DNA from: Nonomuraea typhae | GTDB lineage: Bacteria; Actinomycetota; Actinomycetes; Streptosporangiales; Streptosporangiaceae | DNA length: 64,000 nucleotides | NCBI RefSeq assembly: GCF_009760925.1 | Contig: NZ_VRLV01000011.1 | Span: 124,001 to 188,000 of the forward strand | Reading direction: 5' to 3' | Shown here: piece by piece, positions 8,508 through 14,843 of the stretch | Position numbering within the stretch: position 1 is the stretch's first letter | How the letters are laid out: every line of letters begins with the position of its first letter | Notes under the pieces: model-generated | Databases searched by the model: none | What the model was told of the DNA's origin: nothing | The model's input: the letters and a program-made list of their open reading frames with translations, nothing else | Translations under genes and position numbers: made by a program

Positions 8508-8892
8508 CGCGGGCGGCCTGCCGGACGGCTGCCTTGAATTCCGGGCACTCGACGAGCGGGTCGTGATCGCAGACGGCGGCGTGGCGGAGGCTGTCGCGCA
8601 GGCGGGTGAGCTGGGCGACCTTCGTATCCACCTCGCGCTCCTTCGCCACGAGGTGGGCGCGCAGGGCCGTGTCGTCGGGGCGGGCGCGCAGGAAGCGGGC
8701 GATCTCGGCGAGCGTGAAGCCGGCGTCGCGGGCGCAGGTGATGAGGTTGAGGCGGTCCAGGACGCCGGGCTCGTAGGCGCGGCGCAGGCCGTTGCGGCCG
8801 TCGGACTCGATGAGACCCTTGCGCTCGTAAAAGCGCAGCGCCGACGGGGCCAGGCCGGAGCGGTGCGCCACCTCGCCGATGTCGAGCAGCAT
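8500..8892 (-). CDS. MerR-family transcriptional regulator
   Basis: 130-residue MerR protein: N-terminal winged helix (IGEVAHRSGLAPSALRFYERKGLI), dimerisation helix, and a C-terminal loop with two cysteines (VCDHDPLVECPEF) that could bind a metal or sense redox state. ATG 8892 is chosen because GGAGGT precedes it and it begins the HTH domain; the longer frame has no family support. It faces the metallo-hydrolase gene across a 47-base gap containing a perfect dyad, the standard MerR arrangement. Confidence 0.9.
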   Translation of the reverse strand: MLLDIGEVAHRSGLAPSALRFYERKGLIESDGRNGLRRAYEPGVLDRLNLITCARDAGFTLAEIARFLRARPDDTALRAHLVAKEREVDTKVAQLTRLRDSLRHAAVCDHDPLVECPEFKAAVRQAARVT

Positions 8893-8904
8893 GCGACCTC
8901 CTTG

Positions 8905-8924
8905 ACTTGAAGCGTGGTTCAAGT
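8905..8924. promoter_or_regulatory. MerR-type operator within the divergent promoter
   Basis: ACTTGAA (8905-8911) and TTCAAGT (8918-8924) form a perfect 7-base inverted repeat with a 6-base spacer. The left arm overlaps a TTGACT -35-like box (8902-8907) for the downstream hydrolase. MerR proteins bind dyads between -35 and -10 and untwist an overlong spacer; the position fits activation of the gene starting at 8940. Confidence 0.7.
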
Positions 8925-8939
8925 AGCAGCCTATCCGGC

Positions 8940-9734
8940 ATGCGTATTCACCACCTGAACCTGGGGTCGATGCGGGCCATCGACCCGACCTACGACTCCC
9001 TGCCGTCCGCGCCTGCCGTCTGCCACGCGCTGCTGGTCGAGACGGCCGGCTCCGGGCTGGTCCTGGTCGAGGCGGGGCTCGGCCGCGACGACATCGCCCG
9101 GCCCGGCGAGATGCTCGACGCGGAATGGGCCGAAGCGGTGGCACCCGCCCTGCTGAGCGCCGAGACCGCCGTCGAGCAGGTCGCCCGGCTGGGGTACGAC
9201 CCGGCGGACGTGCGGCACATCGTGCTGACCCACCTCGACGTGGACCACAGCGGCGGGCTGCCCGACTTCCCGCACGCGCGGGTGCACGTGATGGAGGCGG
9301 AGCTGAAGGCGGCCTACGCCGAGGCGCCGAGCCGCCGATACCGGCCGGGACACTGGGCCCACGGGCCCGACTGGGCTGCCTACCAGCCCTCCGGCGAGCG
9401 GTGGTTCGGGGTGGAGGGCGTGCTCGAACTGGACGGGGTGCCGCCGGAGATCCTGCTGGTCCCCCTCGCCGGGCACACCCACGGGCACGCGGGCGTGGCC
9501 GTACACGATGGGTCGCGGTGGCTGCTGCACGCGGGCGACGCCTACTTCTACCACCGTGAGCTGGAGGAGAAGGACCCCGAGGTCCACCCGCTCATGGACA
9601 TCCTGCAGAACTCCTCCCAGGTGGACGAGGAGCGGCGGCTGTCGTCGCGGGAGACGCTGCGGGCGCTGCGCAACGAGCACGGCGTGGAGGTCGTCTCCGC
9701 GCACGACCCGTGGGAGTTCGCCCGCCACGCATAA
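8940..9734 (+). CDS. MBL-fold metallo-hydrolase
   Basis: 264-residue metallo-beta-lactamase-fold protein, probably a lactonase or related hydrolase. The metal signature is THLDVDHSGG (HxxxDH), with later ligands in AGHTHGH and HAGDAY. ATG 8940 has no ribosome site and lies 15 bases after the MerR operator, so the transcript is probably leaderless. The divergent MerR regulator is the likely controller. The substrate is not visible; quorum-type lactones are one possibility for this subfamily. Confidence 0.88.
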   Translation: MRIHHLNLGSMRAIDPTYDSLPSAPAVCHALLVETAGSGLVLVEAGLGRDDIARPGEMLDAEWAEAVAPALLSAETAVEQVARLGYDPADVRHIVLTHLDVDHSGGLPDFPHARVHVMEAELKAAYAEAPSRRYRPGHWAHGPDWAAYQPSGERWFGVEGVLELDGVPPEILLVPLAGHTHGHAGVAVHDGSRWLLHAGDAYFYHRELEEKDPEVHPLMDILQNSSQVDEERRLSSRETLRALRNEHGVEVVSAHDPWEFARHA

Positions 9735-9769
9735 GCGTGCCCGGCGCGCGATCCGCGCGCCGGGCACGC
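9735..9769 (+). terminator. Hairpin terminator after metallo-hydrolase
   Basis: Perfect 16-base stem (9735-9750 with 9754-9769) with a 3-base loop, beginning directly after the TAA stop. It can fold from either strand and so may also block transcription coming from the protease gene. Confidence 0.85.
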
Positions 9770-9774
9770 CTGGT

Positions 9775-9807
9775 GGCCCGGGTGAGGCGGGGGGAACCAC
9801 CCGGGCC
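9775..9807 (-). terminator. Hairpin terminator after the S1 protease
   Basis: GGCCCGGGTG (9775-9784) pairs with CACCCGGGCC (9798-9807), a 10-base stem with a 13-base loop, 6 bases beyond the stop of the minus-strand protease. Confidence 0.65.
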
Positions 9808-9812
9808 CAGGG

Positions 9813-10940
9813 TCAGCCGACTGTGAGAGTCAGGCCGTAGGTCTGGAGGATCTCGTTCACCGGCTGGTGGAAGGTCGTCCCACCGCTGGTGCAGTTGCCC
9901 GAGCCGCCGGAGGTGACGCCCTGGGCCTGGCTGCCGGAGATGAACGAGCCGCCGGAGTCGCCGGGCTGGGCGCACGCGCTGGTGCGGGTCAGGCCGGAGA
10001 CGGTGCCCTGCGGGTAGGTGACGGAGGCGTTGTGCTGGCGGATGGTGCCGCAGCGCCAGCCGGTGGTGGAACCGGAACGGCAGATGGAGGCGCCCACGGA
10101 AGCCTGGGTGGAGCCGCGGACGATCACATTCTGGCCACCGGAACCGCGCACCCACGGCCGGACCGTGTTACCCGGAGCCGCGACCCACGCGTAGTCGTTG
10201 CCCGGGAACGACGAGCCCTGGAAGGTGCCGGTCGGCTGGGTGGTCCGCGCACCGGTGCGGCCGCAGTGACCGGCGGTCACGAAGCCGGGGGTGCTGCCAC
10301 GGGTGATGGAGAAGCCGATCGAGCAGCGTGTGCCGGAGCCGATGAAGTAAGCCGCGCCACCGATGATGTCGATGAACGGCTGCGGGCTCTCGGCGGACAC
10401 GACGATCTGGACGAGGCTTCTGTCGACGCCGGCGCGGGTCACGAACGCCTCGCCGGCCTCCTGGGTGGGGGCCACGACGGCGACGGTGTTCGTGGTGACG
10501 TCGACGTACCACAGTGAGGCCGCGCCCCTGGGCTTGGCGGCAGCTCGGTCGAGCTGGTCCTTCACCGCGGTGAGCTGGGCGAGTGTACGGGCCACGACGA
10601 CCGGCTGGGCACCCTGTGCCTCGATCGACGCGGCGGCGGACTTGTCGGTGGTGGCGACGTTGAGCTTGGAGGCGTCGGCATTCAGCCAGGCGCCCGCGTA
10701 GGTGTCGCCGAGTTGGGTGGTGAGTCTGGCCTCTGTGGCCGCGGCGCGCTGCTCGTTGGCGAGGCGGGTGTGCACCTGCTGCTCGGTGAGGCCGAGGTCT
10801 CGCTCCATGGCGTCGACCATGGCGGGCGGAGCCTGCTCAGGGGCTGCTGACGGTGGGTCTGCGTGGGCGGCGGTAACCGGGCCCGCTAAGCAGAGTGCCA
10901 CCACGGTGATGCCGACGAGTGCGGAGCGTTTACTCGACAT
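9813..10940 (-). CDS. Secreted S1 serine protease (streptogrisin-like)
   Basis: 375-residue chymotrypsin-fold prepro-protease. Signal peptide ends near AHA at 27. An alpha-lytic-type propeptide spans to about residue 187. The mature enzyme starts near FIDIIGGAAYF. Catalytic triad: His in TAGHC (225), Asp in GNDYAW (249) and Ser in GDSGGS (329). ATG 10940 is preferred over the GTG at 10946 because GGAG lies 5 bases before it. It is encoded downstream of the glycosyltransferase gene on the same strand but separated by 74 bases, with its own likely promoter. Extracellular protein digestion is the expected role. Confidence 0.94.
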   Translation of the reverse strand: MSSKRSALVGITVVALCLAGPVTAAHADPPSAAPEQAPPAMVDAMERDLGLTEQQVHTRLANEQRAAATEARLTTQLGDTYAGAWLNADASKLNVATTDKSAAASIEAQGAQPVVVARTLAQLTAVKDQLDRAAAKPRGAASLWYVDVTTNTVAVVAPTQEAGEAFVTRAGVDRSLVQIVVSAESPQPFIDIIGGAAYFIGSGTRCSIGFSITRGSTPGFVTAGHCGRTGARTTQPTGTFQGSSFPGNDYAWVAAPGNTVRPWVRGSGGQNVIVRGSTQASVGASICRSGSTTGWRCGTIRQHNASVTYPQGTVSGLTRTSACAQPGDSGGSFISGSQAQGVTSGGSGNCTSGGTTFHQPVNEILQTYGLTLTVG

Positions 10941-11014
10941 ATGCACTCCTTTTTGGGGGGTGCTGTCAAATTAACGGCTCATATTCCGGACGTTGCATCC
11001 CAAAGGGATCCCCA

Positions 11015-12208
11015 TCACCGCGTTATGAAAGCACGTTCTACCGCCCTCACCACGGGCTCCGCGCCGTCCTCGGCCGCGATCAGCCCGCCGACTTTCTCCG
11101 CTCTGGTACGGCGGGCCGGCGCGTCGGCCAGCGCCGCGGCCAGGCGTTCGGCAGTGAGCCGCCCGGTGAGCGGGGGCGGCGCCACGCCCAGCCGGTGCAG
11201 CTGCCTGGCCCACAGCGGCTGGTCGTTGATCCAGGGCATGGCCACCGCCGGCACACCGGCGCGCAACCCGGCCGCGGTCGTCCCGGCCGCCGCGTGGTGG
11301 GCCACCACCGCCATGCGCGGGAACAACCACGCGTGCGGCACGACACCCACGCCCAGCACGTCGTCGGAGAGCCGTCCCTGGACCCCGGTCTGCAGGACGC
11401 CGCGTAACCCGGCCCGGCGCAGCGCGGCCAGCGCCACCTCCGTGTGCCGCTCGGCGTGGCGGCCCAGGGTGGCCTGGCTGCCGAAGCCGACGAACGCCGG
11501 CGGCGGCCCCGACTCCAGGAAGTCGGCCAGTTCGGGGGAAGGCCGCCAGTTCGGCCTGGGCTCCGGCCACCAGTACCCGGTGACCTCCAGCCCCGGCCGC
11601 CAGTCGGCGGGCCGCGGCAGGACCAGCGGGCTGAACCCGTGGAACACCGGCCAGCGCATGGCCTCCCGGCGCCGGTAGGCGGCGCATGAGCTGATCGGCG
11701 GCAGCCCCAGCCTGGCCCGCAGCCGTTTGGCCGAGCCGGAGTGCGCCGGCGTGGGCATGGCGAACATGAGCCGCCCCGCCGTCCGGTTGCCCCACCGGCC
11801 GAGCGAGGACCGGACGGCGCCGTGCACCGGCGGGTACTCCGCCGACGGCTCGACCGGCTGCAGATGGGCGCCCATGCTCGGGATGCCCATGGCCTCGGCC
11901 ACGTGCGTCCCGGCCGAGCTCGCCGCGTTGAGGATCAGCAGGTCGGCGCCCTGGGCCGCGGCGTCGGCCAGCCCGTCGGCGACCTGCCTGCCGTACTCCG
12001 CCCAGGCGGCGGGGCGCAGGGTGCTCAGCGCCGCCAGGGGGTCGCCCGGGATGGGGCGGAAGCCGAGCCCGGCCTCGGCCACCATGCTGGCGTAGGGGGT
12101 GTGGGCGGCGATGGTCACCTCGAACCCGGCCTCCCGGATCCGGGCCCCCAATCCCGTGTAGGGGGCCACGTCACCCCTGGTGCCGATTCCTATGATCAGT
12201 ACCTGCAT
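11015..12208 (-). CDS. GT1 glycosyltransferase (UDP-sugar dependent, MGT-like)
   Basis: 397-residue GT-B glycosyltransferase. N-terminal acceptor domain starts VLIIGIGTRGDVAPYTGLG. The C-terminal donor domain has VPHAWLFPRMAVVAHHAAAGTTAAGLRAGVP and ends in the usual MPWINDQPLWA, typical of enzymes that glycosylate sterols, macrolides or other small hydrophobic acceptors. The conserved donor HHGGxGT appears as HHAAAGT. Starts at 12208 or, for four extra residues, at 12220. Divergent from a TetR regulator whose operator covers the start region, suggesting induction by the acceptor compound, possibly for detoxification. Confidence 0.9.
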   Translation of the reverse strand: MQVLIIGIGTRGDVAPYTGLGARIREAGFEVTIAAHTPYASMVAEAGLGFRPIPGDPLAALSTLRPAAWAEYGRQVADGLADAAAQGADLLILNAASSAGTHVAEAMGIPSMGAHLQPVEPSAEYPPVHGAVRSSLGRWGNRTAGRLMFAMPTPAHSGSAKRLRARLGLPPISSCAAYRRREAMRWPVFHGFSPLVLPRPADWRPGLEVTGYWWPEPRPNWRPSPELADFLESGPPPAFVGFGSQATLGRHAERHTEVALAALRRAGLRGVLQTGVQGRLSDDVLGVGVVPHAWLFPRMAVVAHHAAAGTTAAGLRAGVPAVAMPWINDQPLWARQLHRLGVAPPPLTGRLTAERLAAALADAPARRTRAEKVGGLIAAEDGAEPVVRAVERAFITR

Positions 12209-12211
12209 GCG

Positions 12212-12237
12212 TTTTACCATGCACTCGCATGGCAAAA
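12212..12237. promoter_or_regulatory. TetR-type operator between glycosyltransferase and regulator
   Basis: TTTTACCATGC (12212-12222) and GCATGGCAAAA (12227-12237) form an 11-base inverted repeat with one mismatch and a 4-base spacer. It lies between the glycosyltransferase start (12208) and the TetR start (12247) and contains the alternative starts of both. Binding would shut off both genes at once. Confidence 0.78.
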
Positions 12238-12246
12238 GGAGTCAAG

Positions 12247-12867
12247 ATGCCGAAAATCGTCGACCACGCGGTACGGCGCCGCCAGATCGCCGAGGCCGTG
12301 CACCGCCTCATCGACGCCAAGGGCATCGAGGCCGTCAGCCTGCGCGAGGTCGCCGCCGAGGCCGGGTTCTCCATGGGACTCGTCCAGCACTACTTCACGA
12401 CCAAGGACGAGATGCTCCTGCTGGCCATGGAACACCTCCACCACCGCATCAGCGACCGCGTCGCCGAGGTGACCGGCACGCCCCGGGCGATCCTGCGCGC
12501 CGCCCTCCTCGAACTCCTGCCCCTCGACGAGGGGCGGCGCACCCTGTCCAGGATCGGGTTCGCCTACCTGGCCCGCTCGGTGGTCGCCGAGCCGCTGGCC
12601 AGGGTGCTGCGGGACGGCCTGCCGTACGTGCTGGGGTTCTACGCGGGGGTGCTCAGGGACGCCCAGGCCCGGGGCGAGGTGCCGGCCGCGCTCGACGCGG
12701 ACCGGGCGGCGCGCGGGCTGTACGGCCTGGCCCTGGGCCTGGTGCACCCCGCCCTGGTCGGCCCCTACTCCGCCGAGGAGACGGAGGCGATCGTCGACCA
12801 GCACCTGGACCTGTTGTTCACCGGTCAGGGGGCGACGACGGCGACGGCTTCCACCTCGACGAGCTGA
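12247..12867 (+). CDS. TetR-family transcriptional regulator
   Basis: 206-residue TetR repressor. N-terminal HTH: RRRQIAEAVHRLIDAKG, then SLREVAAEAGFSMGLVQHYF. The C-terminal ligand domain has the TetR_C_6 (BetI-like) look (LARVLRDGLPYVLGFYAGVL). ATG 12247 is chosen over 12229 because AAAAGGAG lies 6 bases before it. It should repress itself and the divergent glycosyltransferase from the shared operator. The last 43 bases overlap the convergent RidA gene; the Thr/Ser-rich tail encoded there is probably non-functional. Confidence 0.92.
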   Translation: MPKIVDHAVRRRQIAEAVHRLIDAKGIEAVSLREVAAEAGFSMGLVQHYFTTKDEMLLLAMEHLHHRISDRVAEVTGTPRAILRAALLELLPLDEGRRTLSRIGFAYLARSVVAEPLARVLRDGLPYVLGFYAGVLRDAQARGEVPAALDADRAARGLYGLALGLVHPALVGPYSAEETEAIVDQHLDLLFTGQGATTATASTSTS

Positions 12868-13223
12868 TCCTCGTAACCCAGCACGGTCACGCCGAGGAGG
12901 GTGCTGGGGGCGTCGTGCTCGCCCATGTACGCGCGGTAGACCTCCCATGCGGCGACCAGGTCGGCCCGGCGGGTGGAGGCCACGTACACGGTGGTCTTGG
13001 CGATGTCGGTCAGGCTCGCGCCGGCGGCCTCCAGGGAGGTGACGAGGTTGCGCATCACCTGGTGGGTCTGGGCGGCGACGTCACCCGGCGCGACGGTCTT
13101 GCCGTCCAGGTCCAGGGGGCAGGCGCCGGCGACCCAGACGTTGCGCGCCGGGACGTCGGCCACGGCGGCGTAGGCGTAGTCGGCCCGGGCGAGCCGGTCG
13201 TTGTGCACAAGGCGAACACTCAT
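12825..13223 (-). CDS. RidA/YjgF-family protein
   Basis: 132-residue Rid-family protein, a trimeric fold that hydrolyses reactive enamines and imines from PLP enzymes in the archetype. Conserved core: VWVAGACPLDLDG, QTHQVMRNLVTSLEAAGASLTDIAKTTVYV and the C-terminal VEVEAVAV. The catalytic Arg of true RidA (in the PARSCVEV-like segment) is absent; the aligned stretch reads PSTLLGVTVL, placing it in an Rid subgroup without known deaminase activity. ATG 13223. A MarR gene is divergent 150 bases away. Confidence 0.87.
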   Translation of the reverse strand: MSVRLVHNDRLARADYAYAAVADVPARNVWVAGACPLDLDGKTVAPGDVAAQTHQVMRNLVTSLEAAGASLTDIAKTTVYVASTRRADLVAAWEVYRAYMGEHDAPSTLLGVTVLGYEDQLVEVEAVAVVAP

Positions 13224-13373
13224 GATCTCTCCATTCGTCAGGTGGCAGGCAGGGAGCGGCCCACCCGGTCCACCACCGCCACGCCGGCCCGCGCGTCCAA
13301 GCTCACGAAATCAGTAAGCATGCGCCTATCGTCTGCATGGGCGTATCGTAAGTCAATCGATTATCGTGGCGTG

Positions 13374-13799
13374 GTGACCGGACGCCCCGACCTCGCCGCG
13401 CTGCTGCAGCCGGTGGTGAAGGCGCTGATCGCGGCCGAGGTCCGGGTGCTGGCGGGCCATGGGATCTCCATGTGGGCCTACGTCGTGCTGAGCGCGCTCG
13501 ACGACGGGCCGGTGCGCACCCAGACCGCGCTGGCCGAGGCGATCGGCGCGGACAAGACCCGCATCATCTCCACCCTGGACGGGCTCCAGGAGGCGGGGCT
13601 GATCTCGCGCGAGCCCGATCCGGGCGACCGCCGGGTGCGGCTGCTGGCGATCACCGCCGCGGGCCGGCGGGCGCGCAGGGCGGCGCAGGCCGAGATCCAG
13701 GCCGGCGAGGAACGGCTGCTGGCCTTACTGCCCCCGGACGACCGGGAGGCGTTCCTCCGAGCGGCCGGGACATTGGCCGATATAACAGCGCTTATATAG
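13374..13799 (+). CDS. MarR-family transcriptional regulator (first of two)
   Basis: 141-residue MarR protein. Winged helix: TQTALAEAIGADKTRIISTLDGLQEAGLISR, with the wing EPDPGDRRVRLLAIT. GTG 13374 (or GTG 13371) begins the protein; no strong ribosome site is seen. It contains a TTA leucine codon at 13725-13727. The two similar elements CCTATCGT (13325-13332) and GCGTATCGTA (13341-13350) upstream may be operator half-sites. Stop is 9 bases before the next MarR gene, so the two are probably co-transcribed. Confidence 0.85.
   Translation: MTGRPDLAALLQPVVKALIAAEVRVLAGHGISMWAYVVLSALDDGPVRTQTALAEAIGADKTRIISTLDGLQEAGLISREPDPGDRRVRLLAITAAGRRARRAAQAEIQAGEERLLALLPPDDREAFLRAAGTLADITALI
13781..13796. 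promoter_or_regulatory. AT-rich dyad ahead of second MarR gene
   Basis: TATAA (13781-13785) and TTATA (13792-13796) flank a 6-base core that contains most of the palindrome AGCGCT. The site lies inside the last codons of the first MarR gene, 12 bases before the second. It stands out from the surrounding GC-rich DNA and is a candidate operator or -10 region for the second gene. Confidence 0.45.
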
Positions 13800-13808
13800 C
13801 CTGGCCGC

Positions 13809-14300
13809 GTGAAGCACGACGACCCCACCGAGATCAGCCACTGGCGGCCACTGCGTCTCCTGCAGGCGCGCATGGACGACGACATCGCGCGCCTGTACGC
13901 CGAAGCCGGGATCGACGGGCTCAAGCCCAGCTACGTCATGGAGCTCATCAAGCTGCACGCGCATGGCCCGATGACCATCAAGGAACTCGCCGCGGCCGTA
14001 CGGCGCAGCCACTCCGCGCTCAGTCAGAAGGTCGCCGCCATGCGCAAGGCCGGGCTGGTCGAGACCGTCACCGGCGCCGACGCCCGCAGCAAGCAGGTCA
14101 TGCTCACCGAACGCGCCGAGGGCCTGGTCGGGCGGCTGACGGCGGAATGGCGGGCCACCGAGGCCGCGCTGGCCGAGCTGGAGGCCGAACTCCCCTACCC
14201 GCTCGCGCGGGTCGTCGCCGACCTCGAGGAAGCGCTGGCGCGCAGGAGCTTCCACGACCGCATCGCCGACCGCCTCGCCCGGGACCCCGACTGGCGCTGA
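13809..14300 (+). CDS. MarR-family transcriptional regulator (second of two)
   Basis: 163-residue MarR protein with GTG start. The winged helix is MTIKELAAAVRRSHSALSQKVAAMRKAGLVE and the wing TGADARSKQVMLTERA. N- and C-terminal helices form the dimer interface. It differs clearly from the preceding MarR protein, so the pair is not a recent duplication. No target gene is obvious: downstream lies an AT-richer gap of 188 bases and then the protease locus. Confidence 0.88.
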   Translation: MKHDDPTEISHWRPLRLLQARMDDDIARLYAEAGIDGLKPSYVMELIKLHAHGPMTIKELAAAVRRSHSALSQKVAAMRKAGLVETVTGADARSKQVMLTERAEGLVGRLTAEWRATEAALAELEAELPYPLARVVADLEEALARRSFHDRIADRLARDPDWR

Positions 14301-14488
14301 GCCGCCGCGACGGCGCGCTGTGCCGTACCTGTTATGACAAAAGCGGTTTCTGCCGAATTGACCGCTGATCGTCACCCAAATTCAGCAATAAATGATCAAT
14401 CAATTGACCCGCCCCGATCGGCGCTATTGACGAATACTTCGGAATTCTTCAGAGTTTGAGCCGATCACAACACGGGGTGACGGGGAAA

Positions 14489-14827
14489 ATGAGAGTGATC
14501 GTCCTAGCTTTTGCGGCATTGGCGCTGTCGTGGTCCTGCGCGCATCCACCCAGCGGCACGCGGGTGGTCGTGACCCTCGAGGTCCCCCTCAGCGCCCCGG
14601 CGGACCCCGACGACGCCCTCGCCGAACGCCGCTACGCCAAGGCCATCGCGGACGCCCAGGACCGGCTGCTGCAGGAGCTGCGCCCCTACGACACCCAGCT
14701 CCTCACCCGCTACCACAATCTCCCGCAGCTCGCCCTGGTCGTCGACCCGGCGGCGCTGCGGCACCTCCGGGAATCACCGCTGGTCACGGCGGTACAGGAG
14801 GACACCCCTGGATCACCGCCCAGCTAA
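14489..14827 (+). CDS. Stand-alone I9-type protease inhibitor/propeptide-like protein
   Basis: 112-residue exported protein. The N-terminus MRVIVLAFAALALSWSCAHP is a signal peptide, possibly a lipoprotein one, although Trp two before the Cys makes a poor lipobox. The rest matches the inhibitor I9/subtilisin propeptide pattern: TRVVVTLEV, LQELRPYDTQLLTRYHNLPQLALVVDPAALRHLRESPLVTAVQED. The same pattern occurs as the propeptide of the protease that starts 16 bases downstream. It probably helps fold, or inhibits, that protease. ATG 14489 is chosen over the TTG at 14456. Confidence 0.75.
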   Translation: MRVIVLAFAALALSWSCAHPPSGTRVVVTLEVPLSAPADPDDALAERRYAKAIADAQDRLLQELRPYDTQLLTRYHNLPQLALVVDPAALRHLRESPLVTAVQEDTPGSPPS

Positions 14828-14843
14828 CGCGGAGGAACAAACC

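Noticed and set aside
14301..14488. AT-richer gap before the I9-type gene considered as a small RNA or tRNA locus
   Set aside because: No cloverleaf or strong hairpin found; it probably holds only the promoter of the protease operon.
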